A stretch of DNA of 64,000 bases from Brachypodium distachyon (lineage: Eukaryota; Streptophyta; Magnoliopsida; Poales; Poaceae), in contig NC_016132.3 in assembly GCF_000005505.3 (NCBI RefSeq), positions 21,380,501-21,444,500 of the forward strand. Direction: 5' to 3'. Positions 47,998 through 58,968 of this stretch are shown here, piece by piece. The notes beneath the pieces were generated by a model. The model was not told the DNA's origin. It was given only the letters and a program-made list of their open reading frames with translations, and made no database searches. Within the stretch, counting starts at the first letter, position 1. Each line of letters starts with the position of its first letter. The position numbers and the translations under genes were made by a program.

Positions 47998-48636
47998 TAT
48001 TTTTTTGTTTCGCAGGTATCAATTAGTAGCAATTACGTGTGTGTTCATCACATAGAGGAATCCCAACGTGGTCTTGGAGATTGATTAGGGTTTACCGTGC
48101 AATGGATTATATTCCGTGTTCATACGAGCAATATTTTATTTGATTTTTTCTTTTAACTATAATATTTCCTTTCGTCTATTCCAAAATTGTTTTTTTACCA
48201 TAATAAATTATACTAGATTACGATTTTACCCAACATCAAGGTACTCCTTGTTTTTTGGAGACAGTACTCCCTATGACCTGTAGTGGAGTACCATGTAAGA
48301 CTAACCGTTAGATTAAAGAAAATAAACGGCTCATATTTATTCCGGAGTACCATAAAAGAGCTTCTTGAAAGGGTCTCTTCGCTCTTTCTCATGCTATATT
48401 TTATTTTATCTTTCTCTCATTGTCTTGGGACCCTAAAGACCCATCATATCCGTAGTTCATTCGTCTCTTTCAGAGCTTCCAAATTTTGCATGTCCAAATA
48501 GTCCGTCTATGTATTCGTTTGAGGAATTTGGAGCAAAGTCAAGTAACGAGGTCATTTTTCTTCTATCACATGATGGTTATCTATTACCGCTGATGGCACA
48601 TGTAAGGAAAATAAGTAAATCTCTCTTCAGTTTTCT
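47998..48636. other. Intergenic DNA, nothing recognised
   Basis: AT-rich sequence with short frames only. Confidence 0.45.
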
Positions 48637-48639
48637 GAA

Positions 48640-50545
48640 CACTACTACAAAACAGTGTATACGTGACGAGTCATCAGTGGTGGGCGTACCATGCCCGTCA
48701 CTGATGACCACTCATCACTGACGGGCGCGGGAGACCCGTCACTAATGGTTTTATGTGAAAAATAACAAAATGCACAAAAACACACATCAGTGGCGGTCTT
48801 TAAATCTAGCCCCGCCACTGATGACCCCCGGAGACATTTGAAGATTGAAAAAAATCATAACTAATTCATAAAAAATCAGAAAAATGTGATTCTTTTTGCT
48901 AAAGTCTAATTTTTTCTTGCTTAACATAGTGGAACAATAATATCAGATGTTAACATTTAAAAAATGACCTATGTATTATAAACTTGTTAGTTTCCATAGT
49001 TGAAGTTTATTTTTAAGCCAAATAACCAAAATTTGTCCAATTACACGTCATAGTTCATGATAATGTATCCATTTTTTTGTCCAAAAGTGCATCTTGTCAT
49101 GACAAACAATATTGCCAAAGAGGTTTACAAATGTTTGGTTATAAAAAATGATTTTTCATTTTCCAAATGCAAAAAATAGGGTGTTTTGTGAAGCTACTAC
49201 AATTAATATGGTTAAAAAAGACCTATATCTAATTTTCACACAAAGTAAACCATATTTATACGTACATGTAGTTGGGACTACAATAGAAGCCATTAAGTTT
49301 GGTTGAAATTGTAAAAGAAACATTTCAAACATAAAACAAAAACATAAATTTTATACTCATCAGCAACGGGCATGCTGTCTTGCCCGCCACTAATGTTGTG
49401 CTGAACACAAAAGAAATCAATAACTTTTTTCTCATTTAAAAGATTAACACAAAAAAAGTAATGAGAAAAAAAGTAGTGAAGCTTCACCGCCGGGTTTGCA
49501 ATTTTGCCCGCCACTGAAGCTGTGCGAACCGAAGAAACACAAATCTTCATGGGCGCATGTGATTGGTGGAGAGTCAGTGGGCATGGATCGATGACGTGGA
49601 TGCCTCCATCAATTCATTTTTCTATCTCTCCTCTCCCGATGCCTTCTTCTCCTACTCTCATCCCTCTGCTCTCGTCTCTATCTTCCCGTGCTCTCATCTC
49701 TCTATCTCCCCTCTGCTCTCTCCTCTCCGAGTCCACGACGCCATCTCTCTCCCTCTACTCCTCTCAATCTCTCCTGCCCCACCGCCTGCAGGTCACCCCG
49801 CCGCCGCCGGGCCCTGCCACGCGAGCCCCGCCTCCGGCCTCGCGGCACCCTGCCACCGGCCCCGGACGCGCACCCTATCACCGGCCCCTCTACCCGCCAC
49901 GCTGCCGGATCCGAAGAGGGCGCTGCTGGATCCAGCCATCTTCCGCCGTGCTGCCGGATCCGAAGAGGCCGTCGCCGGATCCAGCCATCTTCAGCCGCGC
50001 CATCGCCGGATCCGGCCGACCCCGGCCAGCTCGTCACCGGATCCGGCGACCAAGACGCCTCTGCACACCGCCGGTACGTTCTCCCCTCTCTCTCTGCCCT
50101 CCGTTGCCCCTCTGTTCTCTCCCTCACTCTCTCTCTCTCTCTCTCAGTCACAGATGGTGGCCGCCAACTGCTTGCCGCATCGACGCACTGCCAGCTCCGG
50201 CGCCAACCACTTCCCCCTCGCCATGTAGAAGCAGATCTAGGAGCTGGGCGATTTTTTCATGATTTTTGTTTTGCGATTTGTTCCTCATCGCTGTGTAATC
50301 CTCGATGCTTGATCTGCGATTTGGGAAATTTTCCTATGATTTGGGTGATCTGAGATGGTACGGTGGAGATGGCAGGCCTCTGGCCTGCTTTTTTTTTAAA
50401 TCGTGAAAATAGCATCACTGTCGGTCGTGTTAGACGCCCGCCACTGATGATGGTCATCATCAGTAACAGGAAGTTAGTAACGACGGCCCCGCCCGTTGCT
50501 GATACTATTTTTCGACCGTTACTAATAAGCCTTTCTATAGTAGTG
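48640..50545. mobile_element. Non-autonomous CACTA element with GC-rich internal segment
   Basis: It begins CACTACTACAAAACAG and ends CTTTCTATAGTAGTG, inverted CACTAC termini, and is flanked by the 3-bp duplication GAA (48637-48639 and 50546-50548), as expected for CACTA. Near both ends, short motifs such as CCCGTCACTGATGA and CATCAGTGG recur in both orientations (48671-48706, 48720-48830, 50428-50470), typical of CACTA sub-terminal repeats; further copies at 49360-49520 suggest rearrangement inside. There is no transposase. The interval 49600-50230 is CT-rich then strongly GC-rich and open in two frames on + and one on -, but resembles no known protein. It may be a captured host fragment. 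Confidence 0.8.
49901..50020. repeat. 49-bp tandem repeat inside the CACTA cargo
   Basis: GCTGCCGGATCCGAAGAGG...GGATCCAGCCATCTTC repeats at 49901 and 49950, with a partial copy from 49999. The CCGGATCC core keeps recurring after it. Confidence 0.8.
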
Positions 50546-50716
50546 GAATAAAACATATTTTTAGACTTCAGCGTAATAGTCGTCAGTTTTACAAATCTAA
50601 GTTCCCTCAATTCTTTTAGTTGTTATCTCTTGCACAAAATCGTATGGAACTGAGGCACAGGAAACCAGTCCGTAAAAATTTGGATTAATAAAATCATAAA
50701 AAAAACGATTCCTAGG

Positions 50717-50979
50717 TGTAACGCCCCGGCGTCACTCCTGGCAGCTCTCTAGGCTTCAAGACTGGCCCCACATACCAACACATGTCTTTCCAGCGCAGTT
50801 TGTCCTCACTCATGTGCTCCCGGGAGAAACTTCCGGGTCGGTCACACATCCTCAAATTGCTCACAGCAAAGCACGCTTAACTTTGAGGTTTCTTTCGGAT
50901 GGGCTCCCGAAAAAGAAGGTATACCTTGTTGATATGAGTATTCTATCAATCTTATTAAGCTGTAGGGCAGTGTGTCACA
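50717..50979. mobile_element. 263-bp solo-LTR-like element, copy 2
   Basis: It begins TGTAACGCCCCGGCG and ends GTGTGTCACA, flanked by a perfect 5-bp duplication CTAGG at 50712-50716 and 50980-50984. It aligns along its whole length with copy 1 at 8184-8445, with scattered substitutions. Confidence 0.8.
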
Positions 50980-50984
50980 CTAGG

Positions 50985-51849
50985 ATCATCCAAAGGTGCC
51001 CCATATATGATTTCTTGGGTTGTTTGAAATTTCCATGGAGCCCATAGCATCTGTTCATCTGACTTGACATGCTAGGACAGAAACATAGCATCTCTCTTTT
51101 CGTAGTAGACGGCTGTTTTGACCCACGGACGCACAATATTTGGTATTCACTCCGATCCGAAATTTTCGTCGAAATAAAACCACAAAAAGAATTTAAAATC
51201 GGAGGGAATAAATTCATTAACGTTTCTCGACTAAGAACCTTCCATCGCCAGCATTGTGATAAACGAGAAGAAGAAAACTGCATTTCATGGTTCGCACCTT
51301 ACACTCATGTTGCGAGAGAACAACACAATCTGCACGTACACTTGGCCACTTGTCTTGTCCTGCTGATAAACGTAGAACTTAACCTCAACCAGTTGAGAGT
51401 TGACGATTCAGCAACTGGAAGGGAGGCGACGAAAGCCATGCGGTTTTTACACCAACTCGCGACGTTGACGAAAATCCACCCGTACGTGATCCTGTAGTTT
51501 ACCTGAGCTTGGCCCGTAGGAGCAACGCAGCCGCGCTAGGAGGGCTCGCGCGTCGACGACAACGACGTGACGAGCGACGCAGCTGCGCGCTTACCAGTTT
51601 CTTGTGCCATGCCCTCGAAGGCAGATTTGCTGCTTGATGCCTTGATGGATGGATCGATCCGTGTTCTTCCAGAGTTCCAGTTCCAGGTGCTCAACGTGGT
51701 AACGCCTGCATGTCGCTAACCGCAATGTTCCACGGCCCAATCCATTGCTCCGGCACAGCCAACAATTGTATAGAAATCGTACAATCAAGTGTCGTACGTG
51801 CAGTTGTTCCGGAAAAAATTATTCTTTTTTGCAGATACATATTGAAAGT
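50985..51849. other. Intergenic DNA, nothing recognised
   Basis: The frame 51069-51497 on + is open for 142 codons, but its translation resembles no known family and its base composition is like its surroundings; I do not call it a gene. Confidence 0.4.
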
Positions 51850-51851
51850 TA

Positions 51852-51964
51852 CTCCCTCCGTTTCATAATTCTTGTCGAAATATTACATATATCTAGACGC
51901 ATTTTAAGAATAAATACATTCATTTTTGGTCAAATTTGAAACAAAAATTATGAAACGGAGGGAG
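51852..51964. mobile_element. Stowaway MITE
   Basis: CTCCCTCCGTTTCATAATTCTTG and AATTATGAAACGGAGGGAG are its ends. TA precedes it, while the following dinucleotide has become CA. It is inverted relative to the copy at 47885. Confidence 0.85.
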
Positions 51965-52906
51965 CAGTGACTCGCAATCCCCTCGAGTCTCTGATCACCC
52001 CCTTCCTGTTTTTTTTTCTTTTTTCTTTTGAAACACCTTGATCTTTACTTTTCCCTTTTGTTCTTGATTGAAAGTGAGATGTGGCCTAAAAAAAAGTCAG
52101 ATGTGTTGTTTTAAAATAAAATAAACAAGGCCCAGTCCAAGTTGACGTGTGTGACTGCGTTCCACTTGCTGCCCACGGCCCACCAGAATAATGGTCGTAT
52201 CTGGGAAATACTACACGGCCAGACTTGCTAACAGCACTCGGCCGCAGGCCTCAAGATTTTCGAGAAAAAAAAATCAAGATAAGAGTAAGTTTCCCTAAAA
52301 AAAACCAACAAGTAGGCCATATCAGGTCCAGTCCGCAGCTGGGCCCTATTATTTTAAAAAACATCGTCTATAATACACGCTGTCACGCGCAGCAACCAAC
52401 AATGGTAGAGTGATCTCCGTCCTGTGGATTCCTTAGTAAATAAGACTATGGGTTGTGTCTTTAAGATGACTCTACATAATTCATTGGCATTAATTGCAAG
52501 TTGTGCAATCATGAAATGTTTAATCTTACTCGACTCTTTACTTCTTTTTCCTTCCCTTCAGTAAAGTTAATATGAGAGGTGATTTAGGATCAACCTTTAC
52601 GGATGCTCTTACAAAATCACACATGTAGTCGAGTGTCCTCCCAGCAAGGATAGCCGTTGGAGACACCTAAAAGAAGCCCCAACAGCCAAGTGCTATGTCC
52701 TTTGCTTGGATTTGTCTCCAACAGTTGTTGTTGCATTGAGAGGGTTTATGTGTTCTTTGTGGCAGTTTCTATAAGGTAAACATTATATCTAAAATAATAT
52801 TTACTTGGTTTCCCTATCCCGTGTGATCGTCGCGGATTTACTCTGTGAAGCATGTGGTTCTCATGACTTGTAATCCCACGCTTTCGGTTTTCTTCCTTGT
52901 TGATTC
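51965..52906. other. Intergenic DNA left of the copia element
   Basis: T-rich and AT-rich sequence with no recognised gene or repeat boundary. Confidence 0.45.
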
Positions 52907-53791
52907 TGTTCAAAAATTAAGCAATTCGAAAATAACAAATTAATGATTAATTCTATAATATACATCATGACGAAGCAACTAGCATATGCATCTCGAATAT
53001 ATTAGAGGTATTCAACAGCACAATCAACAATAGTATAATCTCGCAGATCATAACTAAACAGTAGATCGAATTACGGTGTACGCACTGTTGCGGTGAAGAG
53101 AAAACCGTTGCTGTTGCGTTCGCTTGACAAAGTTGTTGATGAAGAAGACGGCGGCGCGTCGCGCACCCGCCGGTTCGAGGAGGTAGACGACCCGTGGTTG
53201 CAAGGAAGCGAGCAGTCACGCGGAGCGCTTCCAAAAAACCTTATTCGCCCTCTCCCATACAGGATCGCAAAGGCGAAAGGTTCCGGAGACCTGCTCTCCC
53301 GATCGCTGGTGCACGTAGGCGCTCGGGATGGAGTAGACTACGACGACGGCGCAAAAGCGAGATACAGGCGAAACCCTAGCTCGGTTGTGTTTTTCGTACC
53401 GATCGGAGAGACGGGGCGGCTGTATATATAGTCACGCAGGTATAGGTCGGTTCGGTTTAAGAAACCTGAACCGACTCCACAAAATCTGCACGCGTCCGTA
53501 ATAGCTTCCAAAAATACTTCGCGCGTGTGACAAAAAGATAAGAAGCCCGGCCCCACACCGACCCGGCACGGCTCGAACTCGATCCACGAAACACGGCACG
53601 CGCGCTCGTGACGAGGCGACCGGAGGAGGAGCGCGCGTGGGGATTTTCCTTACTCACTTGCTCAATAGGTGAGAAAAAACATCGCTTATATGTTGGTCTC
53701 ACTCACTCTAAACTACCAAGATGGGGCTATTCTCTTCCCACTCCCCTCATCCCACTTCATGAATAGGCCTTTGAGATACCAAATTCTAACA
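52907..53791 (-). repeat. 3' LTR of the copia element
   Basis: In + orientation it runs from TGTTCAAAAATTAA to CCAAATTCTAACA, 885 bp, with TG...CA-type ends. It matches the right copy closely but has a ~23-base extra segment near 52921-52943 (GCAATTCGAAAATAACAAATT). Confidence 0.85.
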
Positions 53792-55010
53792 ATCCCCCAT
53801 CAGATCTCAAATACCCATTTAGAGATTTATCTGTTCTTGCTACTTGTTTATATATTAGTGTTTCAGCAGAGACTGTTCAGTTGAACTTCTGCCTAAAACT
53901 TTAAGTTACATCCATCCACACTCACAATGGACTAAGCCTTAAATTGCAAGCTGGCGTGAAATAGATTTCACTCAAAGTCAACCAGTACTGGGCTATCAGT
54001 AGTCTACTCCGCGGGTGGAGCATATGTGTCGTACTCCGTGGTCTCTTCATGAGTTACTAGAGATCACCCAAATCTCATAAACTGCGACGTTAGACAGTCG
54101 GACTCATATAAGTGTGTTCTTTCAAGAATAATCTGTAGGACAGCATCTTTCGCTACGCATAGCCGCAATGAACACATTAAGTCATGTTGTCAACCTGCCT
54201 TACAGCAATTTGAGAGTCGCACATCTTCACATAGAGGGGGTTATAACATACTCTCCTCTGTTATACCGATAGCTTCGTTCTTTCCAGATCCTACTTCACG
54301 GGATCTCCGATCACATAGGTCGGGTTACCACTATGGCACAACATTCATGGGTCTCAACCCCATCTCCCTTGATGCACTCTCTATCACATTACGTGATATC
54401 CCTTGGTAAAGGGATCTGTCAGGTTTTTCTCTGTTTGAATATACATAACAGTTATCACTCCGGAGTTTTTCAATTTCCTGACAGACTACACACGTCTCCT
54501 CACGTGTTTTAATGACTCCGCGTTATCCTTTGAACTGCTTACTTTAGTAATAACCGTTTGATTATCACAGTTCATCAGAATAGCCGGCACTGGTTTTTCA
54601 ACCACCGGCAAGTCCATCAAAAGATCTCTCAGCCACTCTGCCACAAAGGTGGCTATATCAAAAGCAGCAATCTCTGCTTCCATAGTTGACCTCGTCAATA
54701 TGGTATGTTTGCAAGATCTCCATGATACTACACCACCACCAAGTATGAAGGCATACCCAGTTGTGGCGTAGAGATCATCCTTCAGAGATCCAGTTCGAAT
54801 CACAATACCCTCAAGCACAGCTAGATGCCCTGAAAAATGTATTGCATAACTCATCTTACCTTTTAGATAGCGCAATATCCTTTCTAGTGCACGCCAATGA
54901 TCTATACCCGGGTTTGACGTGAACCTACTCAATTCGCTCACAACAAAAGAGATATCAGGCCTCTTAGCGCTAGCTAAGTACATAAGGGAACCGATTATTT
55001 GAGAGTATCT
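53792..55010 (-). pseudogene. Copia RNase H region
   Basis: The minus frame 55013-54486 carries the copia RNase H hallmarks (Y-S-Q-I-I-G-S-L-M-Y-L, I-L-T-R-S-T-M-E-A-E and C-D-N-Q-T-V-I). It is cut off from the RT part by an in-frame TAA just upstream (~55013-55015), where relatives have Gln. The C-terminal end continues in decayed form to about 54350 (a D-P-F-T-K-G motif is readable). The rest to the LTR is non-coding. Confidence 0.8.
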
Positions 55011-55205
55011 CAATTAATCTTTCCCTTCTCCATTATTTTTTCTGAGTATCACGCTGGGGTCATACGGTGTTGGTGAAGGTTTGCTGTCAGTAAAACCGAA
55101 GCGACTCAAGACCTTCTCAACATAGTAGGATTGCAACAAAGTAATTCCACTCTCATCCTTAACCAGCTTAATGTTAAAAATAACATCAGCCTCTCTAGGA
55201 TCTTT

Positions 55206-55437
55206 TTTTTGACCGGATAAAACAGCAGGAGAGGCTCTTACTGCGTTTGTATTAATATCAAAAGAGTCACAACTTTACATATGTACAGGAAAAGTAATAA
55301 AAGAAGAAAAAGAAGGGTGAAAAGGAAAGAAGGACTACAAATCAGCTAGTATGAGAGAAAGTTGTGCTTTATGCTTCTCCTTTGAGAGTCTGTAGTCGAG
55401 GAGCTGAAGATCAATCTTGAGTCGTGATTTCCAGGAT
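55206..55437 (-). mobile_element. LINE 3' end inserted in the copia RT
   Basis: On the minus strand the insert starts with the last ~34 codons of a LINE ORF2 (E-S-W-K-S-R-L then Y-R-L-S-K-E-K-H-K), stops at TAG (55337-55335), and has a 3' UTR with GAGCCTCTCCTGCTG and a GTCAAAAAAAA tail. Imperfect 12-bp flanks TCTAGGATCTTT (55194-55205) and TCCCAGATCTTT (55438-55449) look like an aged target duplication. The 3' UTR signature is shared with the LINE at 13716. Confidence 0.75.
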
Positions 55438-56292
55438 TCCCAGATCTTTCATATCAAAGCAATTTGATAGACACGACTTGACCTCATTTATCACTTTTAT
55501 GTTTGTACCAAAAATCAGAATATCATCCACGTACAAACACAAAATAACACCTTCGCCCCCAGCATGGCGATAGTACACACATCTATCAGCCTCATTAATG
55601 ACAAAGCCTGCAGAAGTTAATGTTCTGTCAAACTTCTCGTGCCATTGCATAGGTGGTTGTTTTAGTCCATACAAAGATTTTAGTAACTTGCACACCTTTC
55701 TCTCTTCACCCTTTACCACAAATCCATCTGGCTGATCCATGTAAATTTCCTCTTCCAACTCTCCGTTAAGGAAAGTTGTCTTTACGTCCATTTGATGAAC
55801 GACAAGACCATAGAAGGCAGCCAGGGATAGTAGTACTCGAATGGTAATAAGTCTAGCAACGGGTGAATAGGTGTCGAAGTAATCTTCGCTTTCTTTCTGA
55901 GTGTAGTCTTTCGCCACAAGCCGTGCCTTATACTTTTCAGTAGTACCGTCAGGCCTTAGTTTCTTCTTGAACACCCACTTACAACCGTGGGGTCTTTCAA
56001 ATAGCTCCCAAGTTCCATTAGAAAGAATGGAGTCCATCTCACTCTGGACAGCTTCTTTCCAGTCATCTGCATCCGGAGATGCATATGCATCTGCAATGGT
56101 TTTGGGAGTATCCTCCACAAGGTACACAATGAAGTCATCACCGAAGGATTTGCATCCTTCATCTCTTACTCCTGAAAGGAACTTCATTGTCATCCTTCTC
56201 AACATCATCCTCAAGATGTTCAGATTCATTATCAGATGTATTAGATTCAGGTATGCTAGACTCAGGTAATATTTCAGAAGAAATTCTAGCAA
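55438..56292 (-). pseudogene. Copia reverse transcriptase region
   Basis: The frame contains W-K-E-A-V-Q-S-E-M, W-V-F-K-K-K, A-R-L-V-A-K, H-Q-M-D-V-K-T-T-F-L-N-G, Y-G-L-K-Q and the catalytic Y-V-D-D-I-L box, in copia order. It overlaps the end of the integrase C-terminal frame in another phase, so a frameshift lies near 56160-56200, and it is interrupted at 55437 by the LINE. Confidence 0.9.
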
Positions 56293-57374
56293 TGCTATGC
56301 ATATCTTTCATAAGAAAAATATTCTCAAAAAATGTTGCATCACGAGATTTCATAATAGTATCAACATGCATATCAGGTACCTCGGATTTAACTACTAAGA
56401 ATCTATAGCCCACGCTTCGCTCATAGCCTAGAAAGATACAATCCACTGTTTTCGGTCCGAGCTTGCGTTTCTTGGGAATTGGAACGTTGACCTTCGCCAA
56501 ACATCCCCAAGTGCGCAAGTAAGAAAGTGATGGCTTTCTTCCAATCCACTCCTTATTTTTGTTTGGAACTTTATTCAGGACATGACATGAAGTCAATAGC
56601 GCCCCCCCTACCATGCCTTAGATAAACCGGCAGTGGCTAACATGAAATTCAACAAGTCAGTCAACATGCGGTTTTTCCTCTTGGCGACCCCGTTTGATTG
56701 GGGAGAATAGAGAGGCGTCCTCTCATGAATAATACCATGTCCCGCACAAAACTCATCAAATACATTGGAGAAATACTCGCCACCACGATCTGACCTAAAA
56801 CGTTTGATCTTTCTCTTCAATTGATTTTCAACTTCAGCCTTATAGATTTTAAGGTAGTCTAAAGACTCATCTTTAGTTCGCAACAAATAAACATAGCAGA
56901 ATTTAGTAGCATCATCAATTAAAGTCATGAAATATCTCTTTCCACCTTTTGCCAACACACCATTCATCTCACAAAGATCAGAATGTATGAGTTCTGGAGG
57001 TTCCAAATTTCTCTCCTCGACCACGGTGTGAGGCTTTCGAGGTTGCTTTGATTGCACACAACTATGGCACTTAGAACCTTTGGCAATGGTGAAAGTAGAA
57101 ATTAAACTCATAGTGGATAGCCGAGACATTAAACCAAAATTAATATGACATAAACGAGAGTGCCAAACACTTGTATCATCATTAACACTGACACAAATAT
57201 GGTTCACTGACATGTCACTAAAATTAGAAAGGGAAAAACGAAACAAGCCTCCGCACTCATAGCTTTTACCAATAAATTGTCCATGTTTGGACACAACTAT
57301 TTTTTTAGACTCTAAAACTACCTTCAAACCATCTTTGCATAAAGGGGAGCCGCTAACGAGATTCTTATTCATGG
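56159..57374 (-). pseudogene. Copia integrase region
   Basis: Frame 57399-56608 holds the zinc-binding H...H and C-H-S-C-V-Q-S-K-Q, then the catalytic core (H-S-D-L-C-E and R-S-D-R-G-G-E). The third catalytic residue, normally Glu in N-G-V-A-E-R-K-N-R, is Lys here, so the enzyme would be inactive even without other breaks. A frameshift near 56610 moves the C-terminal part to 56614-56159, which has R-T-W-G-C-L-A and G-P-K-T-V-D-C-I-F-L-G-Y. Confidence 0.88.
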
Positions 57375-58701
57375 TGAAGGGGCGCGTAGAGATAAACAAA
57401 AACTTTTCCTACGCGAACTCCCAAAATCTAGCCGAGGTAGAAGGCCACGAGGATTACCACTAGACGCGCAGTTGCGGATTATTGATGCGGCGCCTTGATG
57501 CAGTGCAGTCCCTCGATCCGATCCAGCCGATCCAATCCCGCGATCGTCGAAGTGCTGAACGTACAGCACCTCTGCCGGTATCCACACGTGCGAGGAGGAG
57601 CTCCGGCGGCGGACTGCTAGGTCCGGTGCGACGGTTGAACTGAATCGGGCTAGGGTTCTCAACGCATGAGAGTGGAAAAACCGTGCCTCTTAGGCATCCC
57701 ACGCCCCTGCTTATATATCGAGTGGAAGTGGGCTCCAAGCCTTGTGGCCCATCCACCCTGCGAGTCCAACTCGCATTGTCAGCCCAATTCCAGTTCGGGT
57801 CCAACCCGACCAAATACTTGCTCCCGCTCTTAAGTGTGTGACCCCGCAGGCTCATGGTGACTTGGACACGATTGGAGTCCGACTCACAATCGATCAATCG
57901 GTAGCGGCTCCTAGCAGAACGTGCCGACTCCCAAGTACCATCGAGTCATGACGACGTACCTTCCAATGTGACATACGTCTTAGTCCCTTTTGCCTCACGA
58001 TATACCTTGTCGAACTATAGGTGATTAATCGTCATCCCTTTAATAGTTCAACTCTCTTCTCGATCCGTGATATACGATTCATCCGACTAACTCTTAGTCG
58101 ATCGACCCGGTTAACAGTTAACCAAGTCGCGCATGGCCATGCTTCCCGAATCATATCACTCGAGAGGGCCCAGAGAATATCTCTCCAGTCGGAGGGGCAA
58201 AATCCCATCTTGGTTATCCACATCACACAGCTTGATTCTCAGTCAACCCGAACTCTGCCTTTATAACTGCCCTGCTACGGAACAACGTTTGACAGAACCT
58301 AAGTTGGTGATCCACAACTCGGATTGTGCGATAACCTCAGGTCTAAGGATTACATTGATTGAGACATGCAAATGACGACCTACTCGTTGCATCTCAATAT
58401 GGGTCAGTCCGACTCGCTAAACTCTTTAGCCGAGTCCGTGTAAGCTGGAATGACATCACCATGCCCATGACAAGTGGAACTGAGTCATCAGCCAACTTTC
58501 ACATTAGTCTAGGTTATGTGTCCAGCACAACCTCAATGACTAAGGACAATTTAGTATGAACAACATGAATACATAGTTCCACAATCAAATCACATATTCA
58601 ATGATACATATCAGATGTTCAAACAAGGACAACTTAATAATATTTATGAATACATTGGGAATTATATCATACATGATTGCCTCTAGGGCATATTCCCAAC
58701 A
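57375..58701 (-). mobile_element. 1327-bp solo LTR nested in the copia element
   Basis: On the minus strand it begins TGTTGGGAATATGCCCTAG and ends CGCGCCCCTTCA, TG...CA ends, and is flanked by perfect 5-bp duplications CATGG (57370-57374 and 58702-58706 on +). The start TGTTGG.AATATGCCCTAGAGGC is a common LTR start in Pooideae copia elements. There is no internal domain, so it is a solo LTR left by recombination. It splits the copia reading frame between protease and integrase at a codon boundary. Confidence 0.92.
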
Positions 58702-58968
58702 CATGGAGGGGACATGCATCACGTTCCTTAGCCGCACGATCTTCCTCGAAGTAAACTTCCGATCGACCGTACCAACACCACGAATAGCTGCATGCGACCC
58801 GTTCCCCGTCAAGACGGTTGAATCCCTTTCATGCTGGTAAGAAGTAAATAAGGAGATGTCAGAACATACATGAACATTAGCACCCGTATCAATCCACCAA
58901 CATGGAGATTGAAATACTGAAAGAACAGTAGGTAAAATACTGTACGTGTCAGTGTTGCTAGCGGTCAC
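58702..58968 (-). pseudogene. Copia protease region
   Basis: The minus frame contains C-W-W-I-D-T-G-A-N-V-H-V-C, the aspartic-protease active site with D-T-G, followed by a typical V-R-L-R-N-V-M-H-V-P strand. The frame then runs into the nested solo LTR. It partly overlaps the end of the gag frame. Confidence 0.85.

Noticed and set aside
49504..50262. 252-codon plus-strand frame rich in Ser, Pro and Arg
   Set aside because: It is low-complexity translation of CT- and GC-rich CACTA cargo, equally open in another frame; reported as possible captured DNA but not as a gene.
51069..51497. 142-codon plus-strand frame
   Set aside because: No recognisable family, no GC or codon bias, and no splice or promoter context.
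57460..57897. 145-codon minus-strand frame
   Set aside because: It lies wholly within the nested solo LTR and has no retroelement domain.
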